Shown: positions 1 to 8,800 of the stretch, piece by piece | How positions within the stretch are numbered: the first letter of the stretch is position 1 | Layout of the letters: the number at the start of each line of letters is the position of its first letter | Source of the DNA: a virus | Virus record (IMG/VR): IMGVR_UViG_3300020478_000015 | Span: 1 to 43,922 of that record | DNA length: 43,922 nucleotides | Reading direction: 5' to 3' (one strand) | The notes under the pieces: generated by a model | Told to the model about the DNA's origin: nothing | Database searches by the model: none | The model's input: only the letters and a program-made list of their open reading frames with translations | Program-made: the position numbers and the translations under genes

Positions 1-125
1 GTCGATGCATCCATAGTGCCCACACTTTCTGACCCCAATCAAGTTTATTTGTGCTCAATTGTCCCCAAAACACCACGAGGAGTTGAATACATAGGCCCAA
101 AATTGTTTGAAGAATTTCCCCGACC

Positions 126-155
126 ACACCCAAAACCACCCAAAACGACCAAAAC
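126..155. repeat. Iteron-like 10-bp-period CCAAAAC repeats
   Basis: Three consecutive copies of a CCAAAAC core occur with about 10-bp spacing: ACACCCAAAAC at 126-136, CCACCCAAAAC at 136-146 and GACCAAAAC at 147-155. Helical-turn spacing places them on the same face of DNA, as in replication iterons or regulator-binding arrays. A small CGAAC/GTTCG hairpin follows at 162-175. No binding protein is known. Confidence 0.45.
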
Positions 156-184
156 GCCACACGAACAAACGTTCGACACACCCA

Positions 185-222
185 CCCCCACGACCCCCCC
201 ACGGCCCCCCGATCAGCCCCCC
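185..222 (-). promoter_or_regulatory. G-quadruplex motif on the minus strand
   Basis: The plus strand has four C runs of 5, 7, 6 and 6 (185-189, 194-200, 205-210, 217-222) separated by spacers of 4, 4 and 6 nt. The minus strand therefore carries four G runs of at least five with short loops, far above the usual G3N1-7 definition. On a circular map it lies upstream of the leftward genes, so leftward RNA or the minus DNA strand could fold. Folding and function are inferred. Confidence 0.6.
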
Positions 223-483
223 ACAACCGACCACGATCTAGCCGCCGCTGCCTCCGGCTCATATCTGTTGAGATGACGGTCATTGCTCTCGAACCACACC
301 CAGGTCGAAGCGAACCAGCAGCGATGTTCGATGCAGAACAACACACCGACTGGTCGCAGGCCCGCACAGCGCCGGAAACTGCGCCAGAGCGCAGAAACTC
401 GGCGTATGCCAGCCATGCCAAAGGGGGGTCCATAAGATTCGGAACGGAGGGGGAGGGGAAAGGCTTCCCAGGAAGTGGCCGAC

Positions 484-514
484 AAAACGACAGAGCACCG
501 TAGTCGTTTTTTTT
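484..514 (+). terminator. Rho-independent terminator-like hairpin
   Basis: AAAACGAC (484-491) pairs perfectly with GTCGTTTT (503-510) across an 11-nt loop, and the 3' arm runs into eight consecutive T residues (507-514). This is the layout of an intrinsic terminator for rightward transcription, although only four of the stem pairs are G-C. It would insulate the late-arm promoters from transcripts starting at 1-480. Confidence 0.5.
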
Positions 515-556
515 CGGTGTTCTTTGATTGTTTTTGTGTCTGGCTCGTTGGCGTAC

Positions 557-575
557 GGACATACGTCGAATGTCC
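557..575. promoter_or_regulatory. Inverted repeat, possible operator
   Basis: GGACAT (557-562) and ATGTCC (570-575) are perfect inverted arms around a 7-nt spacer, just upstream of the candidate promoter at 600-627. Position and symmetry suggest a regulator site controlling rightward transcription. There is no direct evidence of binding. Confidence 0.3.
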
Positions 576-599
576 CCCCGCCCTGTGTGATCCCCGACC

Positions 600-627
600 T
601 TTTAATGAGCTGTCGTCGCTCTATAAC
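600..627 (+). promoter_or_regulatory. Candidate late-arm promoter P1
   Basis: TTTTAA (600-605) and TATAAC (622-627) are separated by 16 nt. The -10 element matches the sigma70 consensus at five of six positions, while the -35 element is weak. It faces the rightward structural genes starting at 811. Confidence 0.3.
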
Positions 628-707
628 GTTCTTTGCTGACCCTCTTCGGGTGACGCTACCGTTCCGACCAGCCTGCCAGTGGCTCGGGGTTCCGGTTCCA
701 AACGATC

Positions 708-735
708 TTGGTTGTTCCTTCGACTGGCATAATCT
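708..735 (+). promoter_or_regulatory. Candidate late-arm promoter P2
   Basis: TTGGTT (708-713) and TAATCT (730-735) are separated by 16 nt, about 75 nt before the first rightward gene. Both hexamers are partial matches to sigma70 consensus. The element is weak but well placed. Confidence 0.3.
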
Positions 736-810
736 GTTATTCGAAGGTTGTTTCCTAATTGGTACCCGAACGGTGTCTACTCGTCAAGGGTTTATAGATG
801 GGGGACGCAG

Positions 811-1092
811 ATGACGATAGAAGACGTTGCAGAGAAAGCAGACAAGTGGAGTCAAGCGGTAAGCAAAATAACGAAAGCGGTCGCTGCTGCCGTCATAGCG
901 ATCGGCACCGCAGTCGGCGGCGTCGTCATGCTATGGCCGGGTGGCGAGGAAGCTCCGGCGGATCCTTCTTCGATTGTGTACGGGGTGGGTTATTCTCCTC
1001 AATGCAGCCAGTTGATGGATTCGATAGATCACAATTGGACGGAGAGTCAGTGGGCTGTTTGGGAGCGGTTGCGTCGAGATATGGGGTGCTAG
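811..1092 (+). CDS. Small single-pass membrane protein
   Basis: This 93-residue protein of unknown function opens the rightward arm. Residues about 22-44 form one Ala/Val/Ile/Gly-rich hydrophobic segment, preceded by an amphipathic Lys/Glu-rich stretch and followed by a polar tail with W-containing motifs and two Cys. The start chosen is ATG 811, preceded by a G-rich run (GGGGACGCAG) that can act as ribosome site. A frame-consistent start at 748 has no ribosome site and would precede the membrane segment with an unnatural sequence. The stop abuts the terminase GTG without a gap, so the two are probably co-translated. It could be an accessory holin or an envelope-interacting protein; nothing in the sequence decides this. 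Confidence 0.6.
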   Translation: MTIEDVAEKADKWSQAVSKITKAVAAAVIAIGTAVGGVVMLWPGGEEAPADPSSIVYGVGYSPQCSQLMDSIDHNWTESQWAVWERLRRDMGC

Positions 1093-2991
1093 GTGCCTGA
1101 GCCTCGGTTGGCTAAATATAAGACGTGGTCGAAAGATCGCTGTTATAAGGCGGCTATCGATAAATGTTTGAATCATGGTTGGACTCAGACGGAGGCCGCT
1201 AAAGAGTTTGGTTTGTCTCGGCAGCATTTGTCTGGGCGGATGAAGGGTGAGCGGGAGAAGAGGGAAGCTCGTATTGCTGAGGTGAAGGAGCAGCAGCGGG
1301 TTGGTCCTTTGGGTTTGAATGAGAAGCGTCGCATTGGGACGTTCACGGAGTTTTGTGAGCATTATTTGCAGAACTGGTCGTGCCCCGATTGTGGTGTGCA
1401 TCATGACACCCCGAAATTTCATCAGGACATTGCGGATGCGGTGACGGGTGCTAATCCTCGAGTGTTGATTAACATGCCGCCGTATCATTCGAAGTCAACG
1501 TTGGTGACTGTTTGGCACACTGTGTATGACATTTGCCGGGATCCGAACCTTCGAACACTTCTCGTGTCGAAGTCGTTGCCGTTCGCTAGAACGTTCATGC
1601 ATTCAATCTCAGAGATGCTCACTAACCCTGAACTGTACGAAGGTGGGCCAAGTCCAATAGAGGACTGGGGACCGTTCAAACCTGACGGCCAATCAAACTG
1701 GTCAAGTGAATCCATTTATGTTGCTGGGCGTACCACCGCTGAGAAGGACCCCACCATCGCAGCTCTAGGTGTAGGCCAACAGATCTATGGTCGTCGAGCC
1801 GACGTAATCAAATTCGACGACGTAGCCACCCTCGACAACCAACGTAACCCTGACCGTGTGGCGGGAATGTTGGAGTGGTTCGATAAGGAAGCTTTGTCTC
1901 GTATTGGTAAGACGGGGCGTGCTATTTGGATTGGTACTCGTGTGAATCCGGGTGACGTGTATTCGACGCTCGCTACTCGAGCTGGTTACAAGGTTTTGCG
2001 GTATCCGTGCATTATGGATGATGAGACTGAGGCGACGTTGTGGCCGGAGCATTTCCCGTACACGCAAGCTCTGGTTCACCGTTCGGAGATGCGCCCTGCG
2101 GACTTCCAGTTGATTTACCAGCAGGTCGATATTCCGGGCTTGGGTGCAAGTTTCACTCAGGAGATGATTGACGCTTGTAAGGACACGTCTCGTGTTCAAG
2201 GTCATTACGATCCGTCGTGGCGTCTTTTTGCTGGGCTGGATCCGGCGGGGGCCAATAAAGGATCGGGGTACACGGCTTTCACTCTGATAGGGGTAGACCC
2301 TGCTACCGGGAAACGGTATCTGGTGGACTCGTTGGCTGTTAAGTCAATGAAGGCCCCTCAGATGAAGAACCAGATTTTGGATTGGACTGACCGGTATCCG
2401 CTGTTTGAGTGGAGAGTCGAATCGAACGGTGTGCAGTCACAGATCGTGCAGTACGACATGGAGCTGGTACAGCATCTCGCTAAGAGGGGAGTGAGGGTTG
2501 TTCCTCACCACACTCATGGCAATAAATGGGATCCACAGTTCGGTGTGGAGTCAATGGCTCCTTTAATGGAAACAGGTTTGGTTTCTATCCCGTGGGGTAA
2601 CGCTCCCACTACACAGGTGTTTCAACCGTTGTTGGAGGAGCTGATTGCTTTCCCAATGGGAGCTGTCAGTGACCGTGTCATGAGCTTATGGTTCGCTGAT
2701 CTTGGTGTTAGAGATCTCATGAACCGAGCCCACCTACCGATGTTCCATGAACGTATGAGAGTACCGAATCGAATTAAACGCCGTAGACGTGTGGTGGACT
2801 TCCAAAACCAAGAGGTTCGAGGAATTCATTTACGTGACCAACGACCCGGTCATATGACTCGTGGTCAGTGGGGATACCGTCGACAGACCGTTGGGCAAGC
2901 ACAACCGCATGGTGCTGTCGAAGAATACGACATCGAAGATGGCCCACAGCCCATGAACATTGACTCGGAGATTTGGAATCCCAGTAACTAG
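1093..2991 (+). CDS. terL: Terminase large subunit with N-terminal HTH
   Basis: This is the packaging motor ATPase/nuclease (632 aa) that loads DNA into the procapsid through the portal. Residues 25-50 form a helix-turn-helix with TEAAKEFGLS, as normally found in small terminases. C97, C100 and H103/H104 make a possible zinc knuckle. A Walker A-like PPYHSKST lies at 129-136, and a Walker B with paired Asp (FDDV) at 241-244. The RNase H-type nuclease begins at GLDPAG (D383) and continues with E443 and an Asp near 527-536. The basic C-terminal tail may contact the portal. The GTG start follows the upstream stop directly and has a GGGG ribosome site. No separate small terminase was seen, so the N-terminal HTH may supply DNA recognition. 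Recognition as TerL is firm; the fused-recognition role is inferred. Confidence 0.93.
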   Translation: MPEPRLAKYKTWSKDRCYKAAIDKCLNHGWTQTEAAKEFGLSRQHLSGRMKGEREKREARIAEVKEQQRVGPLGLNEKRRIGTFTEFCEHYLQNWSCPDCGVHHDTPKFHQDIADAVTGANPRVLINMPPYHSKSTLVTVWHTVYDICRDPNLRTLLVSKSLPFARTFMHSISEMLTNPELYEGGPSPIEDWGPFKPDGQSNWSSESIYVAGRTTAEKDPTIAALGVGQQIYGRRADVIKFDDVATLDNQRNPDRVAGMLEWFDKEALSRIGKTGRAIWIGTRVNPGDVYSTLATRAGYKVLRYPCIMDDETEATLWPEHFPYTQALVHRSEMRPADFQLIYQQVDIPGLGASFTQEMIDACKDTSRVQGHYDPSWRLFAGLDPAGANKGSGYTAFTLIGVDPATGKRYLVDSLAVKSMKAPQMKNQILDWTDRYPLFEWRVESNGVQSQIVQYDMELVQHLAKRGVRVVPHHTHGNKWDPQFGVESMAPLMETGLVSIPWGNAPTTQVFQPLLEELIAFPMGAVSDRVMSLWFADLGVRDLMNRAHLPMFHERMRVPNRIKRRRRVVDFQNQEVRGIHLRDQRPGHMTRGQWGYRRQTVGQAQPHGAVEEYDIEDGPQPMNIDSEIWNPSN

Positions 2992-3007
2992 GCGACACTT
3001 GTCGGGT

Positions 3008-3022
3008 GGGCCTACGAGGCCC
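3008..3022 (+). promoter_or_regulatory. Hairpin covering the next gene's ribosome site
   Basis: GGGCCT (3008-3013) and AGGCCC (3017-3022) form a perfect 6-bp stem with an ACG loop immediately before ATG 3025. The only Shine-Dalgarno-like sequence, GAGG (3016-3019), lies in the loop and 3' arm. Folding would hide it and damp translation unless upstream ribosomes open it. Confidence 0.45.
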
Positions 3023-3024
3023 CT

Positions 3025-3252
3025 ATGTTCAAAAAAAGTAAGAATAAGAGATCGTTCCAACGGGCCAAAGCGGCCGCAGCAGAGAACGAAATTGTTTGTG
3101 CCACGTTAAAGAACGACAAACCGATCTATTTCACAATGCCGGAGGATGCAACTCAGGCAGATGTACGTGCTAAAGCGTTTGAAATTAGGACTGGACGGAA
3201 GATGAGTAAGATCGAACGAACCCTTGTCGACATTGTTGAAGTTCAGCGCTAA
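3025..3252 (+). CDS. Small basic protein between terminase and portal
   Basis: This 75-aa protein has no recognised family. The N-terminus is strongly basic (MFKKSKNKRSFQRAKAAAAE), followed by a mixed alpha/beta-looking segment with DKPIYFTMPEDATQADV and a Lys/Arg-rich C-terminus. It lies in the packaging/portal block, and its TAATG end overlaps the portal start, so it is expressed with head-assembly genes. A role in head assembly or DNA contact is plausible but not shown. The start codon sits directly behind a hairpin at 3008-3022 that may limit translation. Confidence 0.7.
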   Translation: MFKKSKNKRSFQRAKAAAAENEIVCATLKNDKPIYFTMPEDATQADVRAKAFEIRTGRKMSKIERTLVDIVEVQR

Positions 3253-5045
3253 TGCTTAACGTTGATCTGATTCCAAACATGTACGCCTCGTGGCGTTCAC
3301 GACACTATGACCGTGATGTTCGGATGGAAACCATTGACCGTGTGGTCCGTGGTGATTTCGACATTTTCGACCCAGACGAAGAGGGGGTTGATTCTCGGTC
3401 ACCGAACCTGATCCAGGTAGCGCTCGAGGACACCGCTGAGTCCGCTTCGCTGGTTCCTACTGTTCGGGTGCAACCAGATCGTCCCACCCAGGGAGCAAAG
3501 AAAGTTGCTGCCAAGATGGAACAGATAGCTGTTTCATATATGGACATTAACGCAGTGGACATGCTGATCCCTCGATCAGTGATGGACAAAGCAGCGTATG
3601 GCATGTCGGTGTGGACGATTGTTCCCGACCTTGAGCAGAAAATTCCACTTATCGAACGTAGAGACCCACGGCAGTGCTACCCGGAGCCGGGTTTCCGTCC
3701 GGGTGACGATGTTCGGCGTTGCATGTTTGCACGGGAGGTGTATTTCACTCAGCTCCCTAACGCTTACAAAGACAAACTGCGTGACGCTCTTGGCCAGTAC
3801 AACGAATATGGGGATCCTGACGAAAACACCAAAGTGGTGCTTGTCGAGTACTACGACGAAAACGAGTATCTCCTCACTGGCCTGTATCAGGCGTCTGCTT
3901 CTGGGTTAGTGGCTTACGGCTCGTCACAAGATGTGCCGTTGCCAGTTGAGCTGGAACGAATCGAAAACAAGACCGGCATATGCCCGGTAGTGATCGGGTC
4001 TCGTGTTTCCCTTGACGGTGAGATACGTGGCCAGTTCGATCAGGTGATTGGTCTTCTCGAAGCACACATTCGGCTGATGGGCTTAATTCTGGATTACGCC
4101 GACCAAGCTGTCTACTCGGACATCTTCGTGAAAGACCTCATCGGTGAAATGCCATACGGTGGTGGCTCGTTCATTGAATTGGGACCGCAGGGCGCTATTG
4201 GTCGTGTTCCGCCAGCAGTGTCATCGTTGAATGTTCAAGCCGACTTGGCTCAACTCATTGAAGGCATCCACGTTGGTGGACGTTGGCCTAAGAGTCGACC
4301 TGGTGAGATTGATCAGTCGATTGCTTCAGCGAAGTTCCTTGAGGCTTCTGCTGGGATGATGAACACGGCGATTAGGACGTACCACCAGATTCTGCAACGG
4401 CAGATGGAACGTGCCTTGCGTATCGCTCTCGAGGTTGACAAAGCGTATTTTCCTGGCCCGAAAGTAGCTGCTGGGATTCTCCGTAACCAAGAGTTCTTGT
4501 CGGAGTACAACGCACGTACCGATATTGATCCTTCGCATCGTCTCCGAGTGGAGTACGGGCTTGGTTTGGGACGTGACCCTGCACAGTCCGCTGTGCTGCA
4601 TATTCAGTATTCGCAAGCAGAGTTTGTTTCGAAAGAATTCGTTCAGGAAAACATTGATGGTTTGACTGACGTTGGCCGTGAACGTTCCCGTCTTGACGTG
4701 GAGAAGTTCAGGGCTATGGCTTTAGCGAAACTTCTTCAAGGTCTCGAGTCAGGTTTGGTACCTAACGAGGCTTTGGTTGAGATTGCTCGTGCCCGTGAGA
4801 AGGGCGACGACCTGTTCGACTTGTTTGAGGAGTACATCGTTAAACCAGAACAAGAGATGTTGGAAGCGCAGGTGCCAACGGGGCTTGGAGCCCCAATGGA
4901 TCCGGGACTTCCGGCTGGTGCTCCTCCTCCCGGAGAGGGCGGCGGAGCTGTTCCGCCAGCTCCACCGGGGGGAGCCGAGCTTTTAGCACGTTTGGGAATG
5001 CCCGCAGGTGAGGGCGGAATGCTTGGAACACAGGTGAGTGGATGA
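3252..5045 (+). CDS. Portal protein
   Basis: This is the dodecameric portal (597 aa) at the packaging and ejection vertex of the capsid. The family-like N-terminal region has DRVVRGDFDIF and RSPNLIQVALEDTAE, then a wing/clip region with YYDENEY and a long helical segment containing SIASAKFLEASAG and RQMERALR. The last about 60 residues are Pro/Gly-rich. The length suits portals of phages without a separate connector fusion. It follows TerL and a small gene as expected. The start ATG overlaps the previous stop (TAATG), and the next small gene starts in the ATGA overlap at its end. The call rests on length, motifs and order. Confidence 0.85.
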   Translation: MLNVDLIPNMYASWRSRHYDRDVRMETIDRVVRGDFDIFDPDEEGVDSRSPNLIQVALEDTAESASLVPTVRVQPDRPTQGAKKVAAKMEQIAVSYMDINAVDMLIPRSVMDKAAYGMSVWTIVPDLEQKIPLIERRDPRQCYPEPGFRPGDDVRRCMFAREVYFTQLPNAYKDKLRDALGQYNEYGDPDENTKVVLVEYYDENEYLLTGLYQASASGLVAYGSSQDVPLPVELERIENKTGICPVVIGSRVSLDGEIRGQFDQVIGLLEAHIRLMGLILDYADQAVYSDIFVKDLIGEMPYGGGSFIELGPQGAIGRVPPAVSSLNVQADLAQLIEGIHVGGRWPKSRPGEIDQSIASAKFLEASAGMMNTAIRTYHQILQRQMERALRIALEVDKAYFPGPKVAAGILRNQEFLSEYNARTDIDPSHRLRVEYGLGLGRDPAQSAVLHIQYSQAEFVSKEFVQENIDGLTDVGRERSRLDVEKFRAMALAKLLQGLESGLVPNEALVEIARAREKGDDLFDLFEEYIVKPEQEMLEAQVPTGLGAPMDPGLPAGAPPPGEGGGAVPPAPPGGAELLARLGMPAGEGGMLGTQVSG

Positions 5046-5176
5046 CAGACACGCAGGAAATGACGGAAACCCCTACCGAAATGATGGGGGAACGACCCGA
5101 GTTAGATCCGTTCGATGACGACACTCCTATCGAGTGCTCGATCGACGGGTATGAGATCTGCGAGTCTTGCCAGTGA
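5042..5176 (+). CDS. Very small acidic protein with Cys pairs
   Basis: This 44-codon gene is easily missed. It begins at an ATG that overlaps the portal stop (ATGA) and ends at a stop that overlaps the GTG of the next gene (GTGA). Such double coupling is strong support for real coding. The product is acidic (many Glu/Asp, PFDDDTPIE) and ends in CSIDGYEICESCQ, with three Cys (C32, C40, C43) that could bind a metal. Function is unknown. Confidence 0.6.
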   Translation: MTDTQEMTETPTEMMGERPELDPFDDDTPIECSIDGYEICESCQ

Positions 5177-5370
5177 AACACGTTATCCACGTTCACCAAC
5201 AAAAGATTAAGAAGAACGAACCGGCGATCATTGACCGCACATACAAAGGTTCGACTCATCATCGTCGAGTAACCGTTCAGGGGCCATGCACGATTGTGCA
5301 TTCAGAGACCCCTGACCGCTGCGGTGCTCGAGTCTGGATTGAAACTGAGGCTGAGGTTATTCATGGCTGA
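5173..5370 (+). CDS. Small His-rich protein, possible structural accessory
   Basis: This is a 65-aa protein of unknown function. The N-terminus is rich in His (KHVIHVHQQK), followed by a beta-strand-rich segment (TVQGPCTIVHSE and ARVWIETEAEVIHG). The GTG at 5173 is chosen because it overlaps the upstream stop; a TTG two codons earlier is less likely. The end overlaps the next gene's start (ATGGCTGA). It belongs to the portal-to-capsid block and may be a minor head component; no domain was recognised. Confidence 0.6.
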   Translation: MKHVIHVHQQKIKKNEPAIIDRTYKGSTHHRRVTVQGPCTIVHSETPDRCGARVWIETEAEVIHG

Positions 5371-5797
5371 AATGGATATTGAGAAAACACCGACGCAAAA
5401 CCAGTCGGTAAACAAACCTGAGTCTGGCACGTACGGAGAGAAAGCGGATCTAGCGGACCTTAAAGCTTCGCTGCCACCAATGGCCCCACCTGAGCAGCAA
5501 GGCGGGATGGAAGGTCCCGGTGCGTTACCTGAAAGAGGCGTCCCGCAGCAAGAAGGCCGACCAGTTGAAGGGCCAGCGTTACTGCCGCAGGGAGTTATGG
5601 CTCCCACGCAACGACCAAATGTTCCTATCTCTCAACCTATGGCAATGGGTCAAGCGCCTTTGCCTCCAAAACAACAGGCTGGTGATCAGCAACGGTTAGC
5701 GATTCTTGATGCGTTAACAACTCACCCTGAGGTTTCTGAAGAAACTCGTGAGTGGGCCCAACTCGTCATGGAAGCTTTGATCGAAGCCCGTAGGTAA
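5363..5797 (+). CDS. Pro/Gln-rich virion-block protein
   Basis: The product is 144 aa and largely disordered: residues about 35-110 are rich in Pro, Gln, Gly and Met (MAPPEQQ, PPKQQAGDQQ). The C-terminus (LAILDALTTHPEVSEE to the end) looks helical and is the most protein-like part. ATG 5363 lies in the overlap with the previous gene and is preferred to an upstream ATG at 5294 inside that gene. Low-complexity proteins like this often act as linkers or scaffolds in phage heads, but there is no specific evidence. Confidence 0.65.
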   Translation: MAEMDIEKTPTQNQSVNKPESGTYGEKADLADLKASLPPMAPPEQQGGMEGPGALPERGVPQQEGRPVEGPALLPQGVMAPTQRPNVPISQPMAMGQAPLPPKQQAGDQQRLAILDALTTHPEVSEETREWAQLVMEALIEARR

Positions 5798-5802
5798 AGA
5801 CA

Positions 5803-8800
5803 ATGGTATTCACCGGCGGAATGCTTCCCGACGAGAGGGAACAGCTCAGTGAGCAGGACACTGTTCTTCCAGAACCCCCAGCAGAACAGGGTGAACAAGG
5901 AAGCATTTTCGGTCCAGTTAAAGAACGTGGGCTGTTGGGTGCTGCCGGAATGGTTACCGGCATGCTGCCGTCAAGCCTTCTTGGCCAGCAATGGTCGGAA
6001 CGTGCTACTGACGGATTTCAGCTTTCAGATGTCGTTGGAGCTGCGGGAGACTTTGCCACACAGCAGGCATACACAGCTCCCGTTTTAGGTGAAGCAATCG
6101 GCGCACATCATGCCGCACAACCTGACTCTGGTTGGTTAACCCGAGTGCTTGGCATTTTAGGAGTTGCTGGTGCAGCGGCTGGTGTTTCTCTCGGGGCGAC
6201 CAGCCTTGAACGCAAAGTCCAACATGGTTTGGTTGATCGAGGAATGATTAGCGGCCCTAAGTCGCAACAAGTTCGTGTCAGGGACATGTTCAAAGAAGAC
6301 CCGCCGATGTACTCGATTTTGGGTCTGCCTCCCATACCCCGAGGCCCCAAAAACCCCTATGAGATACAAGTCCCGAGGATTGTTGGCACAACATCTACAG
6401 ATGCTTTAGCTCAACTGTCAGGCACCATGCGTGAACCCATGTTGGGTGCGACGATTATCCCAACATCAGGCGGTCGGGCTCGTCGAGCGATGATGTCTCT
6501 TGTTGGTTCAAACTTTGGGACAGCAAATTTTAACGAAGCTGGGGCAATCTCCTCACTGCGGCAATCGCTAATTGGGAGATATGACGACTTAGGAACTTGG
6601 AAACCCAACAACAATAACGGCGTTCAAGCTGATGAATTTTTCCTGGGGTTAGGCAATGACTTGTTTGAACAAGTGCCTGACTATGCGGCAAGCGTCGGAA
6701 CGGGAATGAACAAGTCTGAGATCCGTGTGGCTGCCGCTGCTATTGAAGCGTCCAAATTTGATCACGTCATTTCGACTAAGACTGGTTGGAGCAACCAGCC
6801 TCGACTTCGTCTCGGTAAAGACATGCCGGAAGTCGATAAGCACTGGAAAAAAATGATGTCCGGTGAAGCTTTGTCGGATGTGGAAATGGTAGAGCTGCGT
6901 GGGGCAATGGTGCAGTTCGCCAAGATCACCATGGGGAACGGTCACCCTGAGCTGGCACTGCAAGACCCTCGCATCGGCGTAGCTTCAGTTTTCTTAGGTA
7001 AGGACCCGTCTGCTGATCGTATCTACTTGAACGTCGCAGACTTTGATGCTCGGAGTGCGGCCACAATCGACGAAAGTGAAATGCTTCGCCGTATCAGCAC
7101 CATGGCAATGGTTAATCCTGTGCAGCTCATGCCGATGATGGCAAACAACATCACTGACTTTTTCAACCAAAGAGTCATGGCAAAGCTAAAGCAACTAGAT
7201 GCATCGGTGATGAGACCGGCGGCCACCCACCCGGCACTAAAAGATGATCTTGTTCAAGTGGTGCCCGTTGCTGATATGAAGCGGTTTGCTGTCGAAGTAA
7301 CTGAAGACGTTCGAGAGCTATCTGATGACATTCGAAAAAGCGGTATCAAAGAAGCGCTTGTTCTGGAGTACAACCCCAGAACAGGTGCAGCCGCATTAAC
7401 TGATGGTCAGAAACGTTTAATGGCTTCTGAAATGCGTGGCCTTGAGGCTGTGCCTGTTCGGGTAATTGTCAACGAAGCTTTAGAAGGTGACCCGATAGCC
7501 GGTCTTAAAAAGTTTAAGAGAAACGTACCTGCCACGGTTCGGGTGAGTGACATTGGCAACCAGACGTTGCGTAAAGCACCTGCTCCATTCCAGGGGATTA
7601 TCCCCGAAAGTCAACGCCAAATGGATCAAGCAGTTGCCTGGTATCGAATAGCAAACGAGGACTTGGCTCGAGCAGCGTCCGAAATAGGGATGCACCACCG
7701 CAAACTTGTTGGTGTGGCCTCGCTAATGTCAGCGGGCGAACTGTGGGAACAGAACATTGAGAAGGCGGTAGCCGCTGCTCGGTACATGACAAACCATCCT
7801 GATGCCACTGCTAAACAACTGAAAAACCACATGAACACGGTGGTAGGTATCAAGTCGACGACCGAGGAAGCGTCCAACGTCATAGAGCTGCTTAAGAAGT
7901 CTGACAATGAGGTCGAGGCATTCTTTCTTCGCAAAATGAAGGGCCCAAACACTCTTAAGCAACCAAACTTTGTGGAAGCAATCCTTCAGTCTTCTGCCTC
8001 TGAACTTGAGAAACATCGAGCCGCCGTTTACGGGATGATGACTGGTTCAATTAGCGACTACAACGCTAAATACCTTTTTGGTGAACTTGACGCTGCCGTG
8101 CCAGTCGTTATTGACCGTCACGCTTTCGCTATTGCCATGGGAGCTTCTATGGCTCCTGACACTCGCATGTCAAACAACATGTATCGATCTGTGCGTCGAG
8201 CGTACGAAATAGCCGCTGACCAAATTGGTGAAGTGCAGTTCCCTGATGGGTCAACTCGCAAACTAACCCCGTCAGAGTTGCAGGCTCTGACGTGGGTCGA
8301 GTGGAGAGAGTGGAAGGGAACCACAAAGAACTACAAAACCTATGACCCGGAAACTTTCAAAAACATTCAATCTCCTGCTAACTGGATTCATGGTCAAGGT
8401 CCGGCACATATTTTCAACCCTCGTGTTCTCGACGCTGCAAGCACACCATTGCCGCCAGCGTTTAATCATCATGCCCTGTCTGAGGTTTCCAATGGGACGT
8501 GGAGGTTCCCTAAAGATCTGACTGGTCGAGTTAAGTCTGGCAGTAAACGAGTGGCTTCAGGTCTTGGTGCGGGAGTTAAGCAAATAGGTTTGTCTTACGG
8601 GTTAGATGGTTTGCAAACCCATGTTCCTCCCGGAACTCGAATTAACGGTGGTTACGGCAGTTTTGGGTACTCACCACATGGCCAGGATGTGCGGCCACGT
8701 CGAGCAATGATCGTGGCAGACGCAAAGTACTTTTACGAAAACGTTATAGCTCAAGACACCGTCGACAAAGCAAAGGGTGTTGGGTTTACCGGCAGTCGAA

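Larger units (their letters stand above)
1..810. other. Non-coding control region between the divergent arms
   Basis: No convincing gene lies here; the open frames have unnatural composition and lack ribosome sites. The left part (about 110-240) is extremely C/A-rich and G-poor on the plus strand, with 10-bp-period CCAAAAC repeats (126-155) and four long C runs (185-222). A terminator-like hairpin with eight T residues sits at 484-514. Candidate rightward promoters and a GGACAT/ATGTCC inverted repeat (557-575) lie in 557-735. If the molecule is circular, this region separates leftward early-type genes from rightward structural genes. It is then the natural place for divergent promoters and possibly a replication origin. 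Its function is inferred from position and sequence structure only. Confidence 0.7.

Noticed and set aside
16-503. Open frames on both strands in the left end (86, 90, 76, 72 aa)
   Set aside because: Highly skewed, Pro/Thr- or Arg-rich translations without ribosome sites; they coincide with C-rich repeats and look non-coding.
931-1488. 185-aa leftward frame antisense to terminase and the first membrane protein
   Set aside because: It is a shadow of two well-supported rightward genes, and its composition is unnatural.
3305-3604. 99-aa leftward frame antisense to portal
   Set aside because: Ser-rich shadow frame without a start context.
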